Assembly: GCA_051294375.1 (NCBI GenBank) | Contig: CM119266.1 | Location: 1,493,554-1,557,553 of the forward strand | Length of the DNA stretch: 64,000 nt | From: Paraspadella gotoi | Taxonomy: Eukaryota > Chaetognatha | Reading direction: 5' to 3' | Shown: one piece after another, positions 12,201-28,274 of the stretch | Position numbering within the stretch: the first letter of the stretch is position 1 | How the letters are laid out: every line of letters begins with the position of its first letter | The notes under the pieces: generated by a model | The model's input: only the letters and a program-made list of their open reading frames with translations | Told to the model about the DNA's origin: nothing | Databases searched by the model: none | Translations under genes and position numbers: made by a program

Positions 12201-13021
12201 CCCTTGTTTTTCTTTTCGCTCTTTTTCCCTTCTCTGTTTTTCCTTCCTTAGTTTTCCCTTGTTTTTCTTTTCGTTATTTTTTCCCTCTCTGTTTTTCCTT
12301 CCTTATTTTTCCCTTGTTTTTCTTTTCTCTCTTTTCCCCTCTCTGTTTTTCTTTTCTTAGTTTTCCCTTGTTTTTCTTTTCGCTCTCGCCGTTCGGAGAA
12401 AATAGAAAAGAGAGGGTCTGCACTCGAGAAAAACTCAAGGACCTCAACTTTATTGGTTCAATTTGGCTGGAGATCCGAACCACTTAACGTGGCTTAACTT
12501 AACTTAACTCTACTATTCATTCATTACTATTCTCTTAAAAGAAAAGATATCTAAGATAACAAAGAATTTTGACTTTTAAGAATATACAATACATGTATGT
12601 ACAATGGCATAAGACAAGAAGATATTCAGACCCTGAAAACAATCAATAAATCAATGAATGCGTAAATTACTACATTCCCAAAATACTAGATTACAAAACT
12701 GCAAAATTACAAAATTACAAATTTACAAATTTTCGGTAATATAAATTAAACAAAATGGAAAGGAATTGAGATTATTTCAATCAATTCTACGATTTCTGAG
12801 AACCAACCACAACCACAACAACAACAACAACAACAACCATCGATAACTTCTCTTCCATTCTCCTACACCCCCCTTCTTCCTTCCCCCCCCCCTAGGTTGC
12901 GGCCTGCGTGGCACGCGCCAACCGGGGCGCCCTCACGCGCGCCCAACCGGGTCGATGCCCGAATCCTAACCCTCACCGGTTCCCTTCCAACTTTCACCGC
13001 AATTGGTTCATCAAGATGTGA
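9277..13021 (+). CDS. Secreted protein with two Kazal-like domains
   Basis: Six exons join in phase to a 205-residue protein: 9277-9408, 9636-9729, 10930-11074, 11371-11441, 11540-11589 and 12896-13021 (TGA). All introns are GT-AG. The start ATG opens a signal peptide (LLLILAASFLAP). Domain 1 has six cysteines (C70, C74, C83, C100, C108, C123) with NPLC and CEFANY. Domain 2 has C131, C136, C145, C161, C168 and C185 with RPVC, YANLC and CFYEVAAC, the follistatin/agrin-like Kazal form. A basic and aromatic tail of about 20 residues follows. Kazal domains usually inhibit serine proteases. The reactive-site region of domain 2 (CSRK after C136) would place Arg or Lys at P1, suggesting trypsin-like targets, while domain 1 has Gly there and may not inhibit. 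The function is inferred from the fold only. Confidence 0.9.
10696..10778 (+). promoter_or_regulatory. Promoter-like cluster in intron 2 of the Kazal gene
   Basis: Two perfect palindromic cAMP-response elements (TGACGTCA at 10696-10703 and 10724-10731) are followed by a TATA-box match (TATATAA, 10772-10778). The spacing resembles a core promoter. Exon 3 begins 150 bp downstream. No in-frame alternative first exon could be identified, so it may instead belong to a mobile element or act as an enhancer. Confidence 0.4.
11960..12395. repeat. Pyrimidine-rich minisatellites in Kazal intron 5
   Basis: An 8-bp repeat (GTACCTTT) at about 11965-12020 is followed by a larger array of roughly 54-bp units built from TTCCTTCCTTAG and TTTTCTTTTCGCTC. 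Both lie in the intron between exons 5 and 6 of the Kazal gene. The reading frames across them are not genes. Confidence 0.85.
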
Positions 13022-13396
13022 GACTGTGATTCACATTTTCCGCAATGATAAAATACAAACGATAAATAAGCAAACGATAAAACGTTCTTGTTTTATTTGT
13101 TTTTAGACGTAAAAGTTTGTAGATTCTTCACGCGTCCTTAGTATTAGCTTTTTATTCCTTTGATAACCATGAAGATTAAAAAGTTTCACATGTTTTGTCA
13201 ACCTTAAAACGCGCACGTCACAGTTTTTATCCCCAAACTTTTTATTCTGCGGTCATCAATGTCAAATTTATTTTAAAATTTTCAAAAATTTAATAAAACT
13301 TTTTTTTTTACTTTTTTCCCCGTTTTTTTACAATTTTCACTTGAAAGCTTTTCTTTCAAAACCGATAAGTGAGGGATGGAAAGAGAAATGATTAAT

Positions 13397-13490
<94 letters not shown>

Positions 13491-14700
13491 TCCCACTCTC
13501 TCTCTCCCTCTCCCGCTGTAACGGTTTGTTTTGTTTGTTTATCTCAAATCCCCATCGAAATATTTTTCCTATGATTCATGTTTTTCCTCCGCGCGGCGGC
13601 GCTGACGTCAGTGGCTTCCGGAAAATCGCATCGAACGGAAACGCCCGGGTCTTGTTTTGGGTTGAGGGTTAGGAGGACGTCAAGAGACCGTGTGAGTGAG
13701 ATACGTTCGTTGGTCTTTATTTATTCTAGTATTTGTTTGCTGATAAGATATCGACGTCGACATTTTTCATTCTGTTTGCTTTCTAATTTGAACGAACAAG
13801 ATTCTTTGACTTTCAATCAATTTCAACTGTTCACAAATTCGCGACAACAGTTCACTGAACTCGAAATAATAATCGACGCGCGCAGCTGCTCGTCTTCACG
13901 AGTGATGATTTTCACAAATGCGAGTCGGGTCATTGCCTCACACGCTATTAGTGTCATTCACTCACACGCGATTCGCATTTGAAACACACACGCACAGTCG
14001 CACACATAATAAAGATCCCATCTACAACTCTCACACTTTTCGCACCGTCCCAGTCACATCGTTTTCACCCTGCTTTCAATTCACCCACGGACTCACAAAT
14101 TTTCTTTTACACACCTTTCTCAAGCGACCTCGTGTGAACGCCGAGTCCGTACGCAACCCATTCACGTCTTTCACTCCGAGGTCACGTCTCGAGTCTTCGT
14201 GAATGAGAGAGGCCGGATCCGTTAGCTTATTATTCAAGGGCGCGCGGGAGATTTTAAATTTTCTCAATATACTAATGAGGGGAAGAAGAAGGAATTAAAT
14301 ATTCATTATTCAACCAACGATTACAATGGAATATCGCCCATGGTGTCATAGAAATCTAATTCACTAAAACTGAGATAAATTATCGTATTATTAATAATAG
14401 TATAATAAAATATACATGTTAATAAGAGAATAATGTCTAGAATAATGTTTAGATTCATTGTATTTCAAAATGATAAAACAGTCCCTTATATTGACAGTGA
14501 GGCGACTTACCACCGCTCTCTCTCTCTCTCTCAGCCCTTCCTCTCTCCTCTTTCTCAACAGCCTTTGACTTTTAACTCCAAGATACAAGAGAACAAAGCC
14601 ATTCCAAATTTTTTTAGCAAGTCGGGCAAGTCGGGCTTGAGTCCCGCATATATTCGGCTTATAAAGCCAAAGCTGCAATTATTCCCGTAATAGTTTATTA
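13022..14700. other. Non-coding interval with a GC-rich promoter-like patch
   Basis: A long (CT)n tract lies at 13399-13515. At 13590-13650 there is a short CpG-rich patch with a perfect CRE (TGACGTCA, 13603-13610) followed by an ETS-type site (CTTCCGGAA, 13615-13623). It could be the promoter of a transcript running right, but no coding exon could be recognised. The rest is AT-rich. Confidence 0.4.
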
Positions 14701-14841
14701 GTTTTTAAGCCGATTCAAAATACAAATATTTAAAATTTCTCTATATACCAGAGATGAAAAGAATAATAACGATTTTGCTTGTAAAGACAGCCAATACAAT
14801 AACAAATAACAACAACAAATACCACAACGGCGACGAGTGCA

Positions 14842-14875
<34 letters not shown>

Positions 14876-15774
14876 TGGCTCAAATCTGCCCTCGATTTCC
14901 GGGCGCTGGATATCCTGTCCTCTTTTCCCTCGCCATCTAAGGACGAAGGATTTAAGGGGAAATCCTATGAGAGAATTTTTTTCTTCCGGGGTTTAAGGGG
15001 AGGATGGGTTGTGGGAATATAGAAAGTTAAAACTGGTTGTGGTTAAGATTTAGAGAGATTAAGTTTTATGCGGTGAAAGGGTGAGGATGAGATATGACGA
15101 CTAAGTTGAATTTTGAGGTAAGTTCGAGTGAGGGTAACGATAGCAAACTGTTTGAGATTAAATTTTGGTTATTCGGGGTCGAGGATAAAAAAATCACGAG
15201 TGAAATAATAAGATTCCTAGTGTGTTTATATTTATTGAGTTTCGGCTCGGTAGGCTTTCCAAAATCAAATATTTTATATAATAGATTTTAATATAAGGAA
15301 ATTAGAATAATTATTTAAGTAGTCATGATTATAACGAAACAACCAAAAAACTCACTATTGACAACCTTAAACGCTTCTGTACTGAACGTCATTAATAAAA
15401 AAACTTTCCAAAAAAATCGTTTTCTTTTTCCTTCTTGTGACTGAAGAGAACTTATTTCAACAAAAGTCGCTTCCTATTTTTCCATCAAAGGAGCATTTTC
15501 CATCAGAGTTTTTTCACCTTTTCCATCAAAGTCGCTTTTTCCTTCAAAGTCGCTTTATTTTTTTCTATCAACGTGTCTCTTTCCAGCAAAGTAAATCCCC
15601 CTTTTGCATAAAAATGGCTTTTTCCATAAAAATGGCTTCCCTTTTTTCCATAAAAGTCGCTCCTCTTTTTCCATCAAAGTGGCTTTTATCTCCGTCTCTT
15701 TTGCGGACCCGGATTTAGCCGATATTTCTCGATTAGAGTTTCTTCTCCGCAAACCACTTCCCCATTTCCCTCTC

Positions 15775-15833
<59 letters not shown>

Positions 15834-16840
15834 TTTCTTCAATTTGGTTCCATCTTCGCTATTATTTTTCCTCTTCTTTTTTATACCTTTCCATTTTGTC
15901 TTTTTTCCATTTTGCTCTCAATTTTTTTTCTTTTTTTTTTCTTTTCCATCTCAATTTTTCCTTCACAATCTATCCTTATTTTTTGTTTCCTTTCCTTCTT
16001 ACTTTCCTTTTTTTTCTTCACCTTCCTGAATTTCTGCTCTCAATTTCTCCCTCATTTTTTCTCTTTATCCTTCTCTTCCTTTTTTCCTTTCCCCATTTTC
16101 CCCTCCTTTTCCTTCTTTTTTTTGGTCGCCGTCTTCTCCTCCTTTGAGATGGAGCCGCTTTCTTATGGCTCCGAGTTGACCTCGGGATGTCCAACTCTTT
16201 TCAATTGCCTTTTGCGCTTTTCTTCCTCCTCTTTCTTTCCTTTTAATCTTATTCTTTCTTGTCTTTCTTTCCTTTTATCTTTTTTCTTGTCTTCTTTCCT
16301 TTAAATCTTTTTCTTTCTTGTCTTTTTTTTTTTCATCTAATCTTATTCTTTCTTGTCTTTCTTTCCTTTTAATCTTTTTTTCTTGTCTTTCTTTCCTTTT
16401 AATCTTTTTCTTTCTTGTCTCTTTTTTTTCATCTAATCCTATTCTTTCTTGTCTTTCTTTCCTTTTAATCTTTTTCTTTCTTGTCTCTTTTTTTCCTCTA
16501 ATCTTATTCTTTCTTGTCTTTCTTTCCTTTTAATCTTTTTCTTTCTTGTCTCTTTTTTTCATCTAATTCTATTTCTTTTTTGTCTTTCTTTCATTTTAAT
16601 CTTTTTCTTTCTTGTTTTTTTTTCTCATCTAATCCTATTCTTTCTGTCTTTTTTTCCTTTTAATCTTTTTCTTGTCTTTCTTTCCTTTTAATATTTTTCT
16701 TTCTTATACTTTTTTGTGGAATCTTATTCTCTCTGATGTCTTTCTTTCCTTAGAATATTTTCTGTCTATTCTCTTTTTTCATCTAATCTTATTTTTTCTC
16801 CTGTCTATCTTTCCTTTTGGTCTTTTTATTTCTATTATTA
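14701..16840. repeat. Gene-poor, pyrimidine-rich repeats
   Basis: A (GAC)n tract lies at about 14838-14873. A degenerate array of units like TTTCCATCAAAGTCGC lies at 15440-15690. A (CT)n tract is at 15771-15829. A long array of TTTCTTTCCTTTTAATC-type units runs from about 16220 to 16830. All open frames here are low-complexity. No gene is supported. Confidence 0.75.
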
Positions 16841-16958
16841 TCAAGCCATGACCGGCGAAGCCGGTTCAGGCTTGATATTGATTCGGGTGAGCTTCTTTGT
16901 GACGTAGTCGTCGTCGTCGTCGTCGGCGTCGTCGTTGTCGTCGTCGTCGGCCGTCACG

Positions 16959-18623
16959 CTGTTTTTAAATAAAAACTACTACGCTTTTATAGGTTTGGCT
17001 GTGACTTACCGGTTTTTTTTTAATAAAATTATTATGAATTAATGAAAAGTTTTCAAAAGTGTGCATTTCATAGTAAGTTAAAAATTTAGATATGGCTTCT
17101 CATCTTGAAATAGCTTTGATATTTTCTTATTAACATTTGGATTTAAGTATTTTTTTGTTTGAATTTCCACTTCATTATGATTTACTGCAATATGCAAATG
17201 AGATTATAGTACTCATTATCATATCCAAATTAGTATATAGAATGCTTTAATCTAATATTACATATTGCCAGTAATAATAATATGAAGATGAAATTCAAAA
17301 AAAATTTTTTAAATCTTTAATAAAAATGGGAATCAAAATAACTTTTTAATGAGAAGCTATATCTTAATTTTAATACAAATAAAATAAAATCTTTTACAAA
17401 GCTGCGATTGGAAAAAATTGGAAAAATTTCCAATTGTAAACCATTGTAACATTTTTTGCCTTTCTTTTTCTTTATTTCTTTTTATTCTTTTATTCTTTTA
17501 TTCACTTTATATCTAACTTATTATTTGTTCTTTTAGTTAATTATTATAACAGATTAGCTTACATTTCTGATCCAGTATTCATTGTTCTGCACTGACTGTA
17601 ACGGCCTTCAAGCAGCTGTCAGCTTTGTCTCTCTTTCTCATCTCTTTCTCTCTCTTCTCTCTTTGATCTCTTGCGTGATCGTTCTTCTTTATGAAAATTT
17701 ATGATTATTTTTTTTTTTTCTAAAAACTTTTATTCGGGGCTTTTTTTTCAATACAAAAATTCCAATTTACTCCGAGATTTTTCGTGGATACATTTTAAAA
17801 AAAGTGAAGAATAACTTATATTGACATGCATTGTCACATGTAAATCAGCTAATGTGACTTATTATATATGCGCAGCACTTTCGGCGAACAATATGCATTA
17901 CATTTAAAAAAATAAAATTTGTATTTATTTATTATTGTAACTTTGACCGGTTGGGCCACTATTGAAAATTATATCTAAAATAGGAGTTGATAAGAGAGAT
18001 ATAGTCAAATTAAACATTACTTTTTTGTTATTTCTGATAATTTATACTATTATTAAATTATAAAATTTTTTAGTGTATATATTTAATCATTTTTATCTTT
18101 TTTTTTAAATATAAATTATTTGATGTGATAACTATTTATAAATTAATTAAATATGCAAATATAAAATTTGACCTCGGTCTGGTTTCTTCCTAAAAAAGAA
18201 CAATCAAAAATTTCATTCAAGATTAAAATTTTTTAAAATGAGGAAAAAAAATATTTGGAAGTCAAAATATATAATCGTTAACTGAGTATTTTCCCTATAT
18301 ATTTTGTTAATAGGGATTATAATTTTTGGTCATTATTATTGAAAAGAGTTTAGCTTTATCAAGTTTTTTTTCTTCTGAATAGGGGTAGCCCCTCTCAATG
18401 GGGTGAATCAAAAATTTAGTATGGGAACATGCTCAAACGAAATTTTTTGCATTTTTAAGTTTACTTTCAATGTACAAAAAATTTTTTATATGGCTCTATA
18501 ACAATATTTATTTTGTAATATTTTTTTATAGAAAGGAAAAGAGTTCGTCCTACTCATATTCGTCGGAAAATGAGTTCAGCTCTGCAGCGGCGGTCCAGCG
18601 GCGGTCCAGCGCCTGTCCAGCCT

Positions 18624-18674
<51 letters not shown>

Positions 18675-18813
18675 CCTTCTAAAACTTTTATTATCGCCAT
18701 TTATTCCGCGCTTTTTTTCTCAATAACAAAAATCCCAAATTTACATCCAGATTTTCGTGGATTTTTTCCCTAAAAATTCTGATTGCGTTTCGGTTGGCGG
18801 GAAAACTGTCCAG

Positions 18814-18845
<32 letters not shown>

Positions 18846-19559
18846 TCTCTTCACTCATACACGCATTTGTTTGTTTTATTTACGATGAAATGATGACTAT
18901 CATGCATCAATGAATGACTATCATCATGGCTGATCCTTATGCTTTTAAAGATTTTATTTTTTTCAGCTACATAATCTTATTCTTTTCTTATGTTTTTCTT
19001 TTCTTTTAATATGTTTCGCGTTTTTCTTTTTTAACTATTTTTTTCTAACTTTTCTCTCTCTTTTCACAGACTTCTTTCAGTTCGATTACATTCTGTCACT
19101 TTTACTTTCCACTTTTTTCCATAATTTTTCATTTCTTTTATTTTAAGTATATTTCTTTATTTAGATTTTACACCCTGTTTAGGTGTTCTTTATTATTCCA
19201 TCCTTAGCTTTCTAAATTCTCTCTCTCTCTCTCTTTCTTCCGGATGGGTTGTTTACTGTAATTGATGAAGAAAAGCCAGAGAGATCATTTTTTTAACTTT
19301 CGCACTTTTACTTTTTCTCCCACGATGCCTCTTTGGTTTATTTGTTTTTGTTCTCTTTCTTCCTAAACTTTAACTTTTTTTCAAAATACAGACAAAGAAA
19401 TTAAATTACAGAAAATGATGCGTGAAAATTGTGAAGCTGTAAAAACAAGAAAGAGCATTGAAAGTCCTTAGTTTTCCAGAGAGATTCTCTCTCTCTATTT
19501 TGCTTCTCTCTCTTTCTCTCTCTCTCTATCTCTCTCTACTCTCTCTCTCCTCTCTCTCT

Positions 19560-19631
<72 letters not shown>

Positions 19632-19872
19632 ACCCACTCTTTCTCTCACACTCTCTCACTCTCTCACTCATATTTACATTCCAGTCTTCTCGTCACCTGA
19701 CTCCGATCTAGTCGCCTTTTTCTCTTTTTCTTTCTTTTTCCTTCCTTTTCTCCTTTTCTTTTTTCTCCTCCTCTTCCTCCTCTCCTATTTTTCTTCTCCT
19801 CCTCCTCCTCCTCCGCTCTATCTCACCCGCGTTCTCACCATACCGGCGTCCTCGGTGCACTCACGTTCTCTC

Positions 19873-19911
<39 letters not shown>

Positions 19912-19926
19912 CCTCTCTCTCTTCTC

Positions 19927-19964
<38 letters not shown>

Positions 19965-20844
19965 CCATGGGCTGCCCGGTTTTCACCATAAACGCTGCCT
20001 CGCCGTCGATTTTTTTTCCCTGGCATCCACTAGTTTTTTATTTTTAAGAGAATCGTCGCCGACGCACGCACCGGCGTCGCCGACACACGCATCGGTATCG
20101 CCGACGCACGCATCGTCAATATCGTCGGTGCTGCCGGTGCTGCCGGTGCCGCCGACGCAATCTCAATCGACGCCGGAGCCACAACCCCAAACCGCCGCCG
20201 GCACAATTTTTCAGTTGCCAGGAAAATGCGTTTGGTCTTTATTGCATCCTCGGGACACGGGACTTTCTGGTACCATTTTTGTTGGGGTTTTTCCTTTTGC
20301 ATTGCAGATTGCTTGCAGGAAAAGCAAGTTGTTTTTACTGCATCCTCGTATCTGAATAGGAAACTGTTTAATTTTGTATTTGCTGCTGCTAATAATTGCT
20401 ACTGGACAATTGTGTAAAACAAGAGAAAAGTAATAAAATGATAATCACTACTTTCATTTAACCTTAAACAATCTTCACAACGTCGCCATGGCAACTGATC
20501 GTCAATAGCGCGAGCGACCAATCACGAATCACCGACAAAATCAATCGTGAATCGTAAATTTCGGTTTTCGCCGAACCATGTGAGATTGTGAGCTTGTAAA
20601 TCGCAGGGAAAAGGGCTCGCCCTTCAACCCCGTGATTCATTGCAAATCGCACTCGCGATAGATCAGGAATCGCCAACGCTAATCTTCGTGGCATCGGCCG
20701 AGAAAACAAGAACAAATGAGAAGTTGGAAAGAGAATCGAACCTGAACGAGAAACTGCTAGACTGCTTGGGATCAGATTATCTCATTTTCTCAAAAACAAT
20801 TTAAAATTATATTATATTATATTATATTATTATATTATATTATA
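16959..20844. other. AT-rich and microsatellite DNA without a supported gene
   Basis: 16959-18500 is AT-rich. (CT)n tracts occur at about 18620-18672, 18816-18850, 19484-19660 and 19863-19962. 20040-20210 holds GC-rich imperfect repeats built on CGCCGACGCACGCA, open in several frames. It could be part of a gene, but no frame matches a known family. An 83-codon minus-strand frame at 20464-20715 is likewise unassigned. Confidence 0.5.
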
Positions 20845-21053
20845 CACTTCATTGATAGGGAAGCCAGGTACTCTGGGAGTGAATAAACGAGACTGTGAGA
20901 GAGTCTTGATTGAAAGCTTGCAGGGACCTGCTTTGTCATTATCTTTGTAAGAGTGATGGAGGCCTTAAACCACCAAAGCCTGTCCAAAGTCAGGGGCAAG
21001 ATAGCTTATTTATTATATGAATGGATATTTTTATATTGGTTGTACCAATTTTA
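20845..21053 (+). repeat. Dispersed repeat family RPT-A, copy 1
   Basis: A segment of about 209 bp starts CACTTCATTGATAGGGAAGC and ends GGTTGTACCAATTT. It is about 95% identical by eye to 21171-21377. Its right half (CAAGATAGCTTATTTATT then GGTTGTACCAATTT) recurs at several other places in the window, including gene introns. It has no coding potential and looks like a SINE or other non-autonomous element. Confidence 0.8.
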
Positions 21054-21170
21054 TAAAATTCAGCTCTTTGTATTTTGATGCTAGTGCGGAGTACAATAAG
21101 TATTCCCCGATCTATACTTAAGGGAGTGGTCTTTTTCATACAATTGAAAACATTCTTTGAAATATTATAC

Positions 21171-21377
21171 CACTTCATTGATAGGGAAGCCAGTACTCTG
21201 GGAGTGAATAAACGAGACTGTGAGAGAGTCTTGATTGAAAGCTTGCAGGGACCTGCTATGTCATTATCTTGTAAGAGTGATGGAGGCCTTAAACCACCAA
21301 GGCCTGTCTAAAGTCAAGGGCAAGATAGCTTATTTATTAAATGAATGGATAATTTTTATATTGGTTGTACCAATTTT
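21171..21377 (+). repeat. Dispersed repeat family RPT-A, copy 2
   Basis: This is the second near-identical copy, 326 bp to the right of copy 1 in the same orientation. The sequence between the copies (GGGAGTGGTC near 21124) is echoed near 55339 in a GH27 intron, so the full element may be longer than the shared 209 bp. Confidence 0.8.
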
Positions 21378-21914
21378 ATGGAATATGATTTTATTTTTTA
21401 TATAACTTAAGGGCAAAGCTAAATTATTACTACAAAAGGTTTTTATCTTTCTTTCTTTCTATTTTTGATTTTTCTCTCTTTTTTTTTCTTTCCTTCTTTT
21501 TCTGACTCCTCGAGAGTGAAACGCGAGTATTGAAATAAAATTTTTAAAACGAAAAAAAGACTCCCAGGCTAACCTCTTCGGTAATAGAGGCTAAATTATT
21601 CAATTTAAAAGATTAAACTTCAACGTTAAACTTAAAGTGAAACCGATTTTTTTTCCAGCAAAATTTTTGGCGAATTTTTTTTTCCTTGAAAAATCTCACG
21701 TTTATTATTTAGTTTTTTAATATATTTATTTCGTAAAAAAGGTAAGTTTATGGATTCGACAAATCAAGTGCGCAGAGAAATTTAATAAAACCGAAGACAT
21801 TTGACGAAAGTGAGAAAGAAATAAATGAAAGAAAGAGAAATTTAATAAAACCGAAAAAAAAGAGAGAGACGGAAAGAAATTATAATTTATATAATATAAT
21901 ATATATATAGAAAG

Positions 21915-21988
<74 letters not shown>

Positions 21989-22214
21989 AAGAGAGAGAAG
22001 AGAGAGAGAGAGAGAGAAGCGAGAGAGATAAAAAGAAAAGCATGCGAGAAAAAGATGAAAGCTCCTTTAAATTTCTTTCATTTCTGTGAACCAGAATCTC
22101 AATTCCTAATCCTTGGATCGCGCGAGGTTTTCTCGATTTCGTCTCCTGATGAGACCTCTCTCTCTCTCTCTCTCTCGTCTCTCATCGCTCCCCCTGTACT
22201 CATCCTCTCATCCT

Positions 22215-22270
<56 letters not shown>

Positions 22271-23234
22271 CATCTCCTTCTTCTATTTTCAACAAAAAAG
22301 ACCATAAATTGACCAGATTTTCGCGTTCAACATAGTAATCGCCTGTCGATCATTCGACTTATTCGCCTGATCGCGGTCACGAAAACTAAAGGCCTGATGG
22401 TCAAAACTTGTCCAACTTTTTTTCCCTCCAAATTTCCTCTTGAGATTTCTTTTCTCTTTCCTTTTCCTTTATCTCGACAGTCTTTTTCCTTTCCATTTTT
22501 TCTTTCCTCCCTCTGCCTCTACTTTTCAGTTTTAGCTCCATTCTACCTCTTCATCTTCATCCCTTCTCCTTTTTTTCTTTTCCTCCTTTTTTCTTTTCCT
22601 CCTTTTTTCTTTTCCTCCTTTTTTCTCGCTCTTCTTTCTCATGGAATCGACTTCCTTTCCCCATTCTATTTTTTCCCCTCCTCCACCTATCCCCGAGAGA
22701 TATTCTTAGATGCCCACCCACTTAATCTCCCACTCCCTCTTCCTCATCTTAGATGCCCACCCACTTAATCTCCCTCTCTCCCTCACCCTCTCCCTCTCTC
22801 CCTCTCCATCTCCCTCTTCCCTTTATTTCTCTTCCGACCCAAAATAACGGAAAACTTGTCAATACGAATCTTGCGTCTGGCGAATGTGTGATAACGACGA
22901 TCTGTAGGGGGCTGGACGACGATGACGGTGACGATGACGGTGACGACGATGATGACGACGACAACGATGATGACGACGACGACGACGACTATGAGGATGA
23001 TGGTGCCGATGGCGGATGCGGTCAATGGCGACCACGGCATTAGAAACAATGGCGCTGACAACAACGATAATGGCGCATTTATTGTGATCAGAGATGACTA
23101 TGACTAACTATTGAGACAATATTAATGAAAAAGAGCACTGGAGTAAAACACTAAAGATTAACATAGACGAAAATGATGTTACGACAATCTCATTCACAAT
23201 TGACATCGATGACAACGACAATAGAAACAATCAA

Positions 23235-23277
<43 letters not shown>

Positions 23278-23748
23278 TTGACGACGACAATGACAAAGAC
23301 GAAGACTGCGCCTTTATTGTGATGATGTCAGCGACGATTACGAGTAATGACAATGAACGATGTAGCAATGACAATGAACGATGTAGTAATGACAATGAAC
23401 GATGTAGTAATGACAATGAACTATGTAGTAATGACAATGAACAATGTTGTAATACCATTAAACAATGTAGTAATGACAATAAATGATGGAGTAATGACAA
23501 TAAACGATGGAGTAATGACAATGAACGATGTAGTAATGACAATGAACGATGTAGTAATGACAATGAACGATGGAGTAATAACAATGAATGATGGAGTAAT
23601 GATAATGAACGATGTAGTAATGACAATGAACGATGGAGATTAGTGTCAAGAAAAAAAAAAGAAGACGAAACCAACGAAAACGACGTCAATCCAGATAATT
23701 TCCAATTGGCCGATCGGTCGTAACTTGATGGAAATGGCTACAGCGTGA

Positions 23749-23786
<38 letters not shown>

Positions 23787-24439
23787 AACGTTAATTACAC
23801 ATCGCATCTTTTTTTAATCGTTTCTCTTCTTCGACCAATGAGATCAGTCGGTTCGATTCGACCATTCAGCTTTGGTTGACGGAAATTATTTCTTCACTGA
23901 TAAACCTGAACTTTTTCTCGCGAATTAACCGATTTTTTTTTCTCTTTTAATCTAAAAAAAAATATAAATTAATCATTTTTCAACGTTTTACCTATTCTTC
24001 TGTCAATTTTTTTTTTAATGCTATTCAGGGAATATATATTTTTAAGGTTATACCATTATGATTAGGGAACTATTAGTGAACTATCCCATTTTTAAAGAAA
24101 ACCGTTAAGCAGTTTCGCAAACTTTAAAAAAAAAAATGTTTGGTATTTTATATTTCAAATAAAATTCGTGGAAAAAATATTTAAATTCGTCGCATTGTTA
24201 AAAAAAAATGGGGAAAAATTATATAAACTGGGATTGAATTATGTTTTGATCATCGAATGTTTATACTCAAATCATTTCTTCAGGTTAAAAGAACGAGAAG
24301 CGGAAAAATGCGAATTCAGCTTTTTTGCTTCTTTCAATATTTGCTTTAGAAAGGAAAAATGTAAAGAATTAAACTTAAAGCGAAAGATAGAAAATTATAT
24401 TCTACTCCTTCACTTTTAATATCTGCCTTCAGTTTTGAT
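21378..24439. repeat. Microsatellite and minisatellite block
   Basis: (GA)n lies at 21909-22028, (CT)n at 22220-22264, and (GAC)/(GAT) repeats at 22907-22990, 23237-23280 and 23749-23787. A regular 21-bp minisatellite (ATGACAATGAACGATGTAGTA with variants, about 14 copies) lies at about 23344-23640. It is open in several frames on both strands because 21 is a multiple of three. No gene is supported. Confidence 0.75.
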
Positions 24440-24526
24440 ATGAAATTGGTACAACCAATATAAAAATTATCCATTTATTCAATAAATAAGCTATCTTGAC
24501 TTTGAACAGGCTTTGGACAGGCTCTT
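24440..24526 (-). repeat. RPT-A fragment
   Basis: On the minus strand this carries the RPT-A right half: GCCTGTCCAAAG, then AAGATAGCTTATTTATT, then ATATTGGTTGTACCAATTTC. It shows that the element is mobile and inserts in both orientations. Confidence 0.75.

Positions 24527-28274
<3,748 letters not shown>

Noticed and set aside
20040-20355. Pro/Thr/Ala-rich frames over CGACGCACGCA repeats
   Set aside because: Open in several frames and both strands because of a repeat. No family match and no splice context.
20464-20715. 83-codon minus-strand frame
   Set aside because: No recognisable domain or splice partners. Could be chance in a GC-richer patch.
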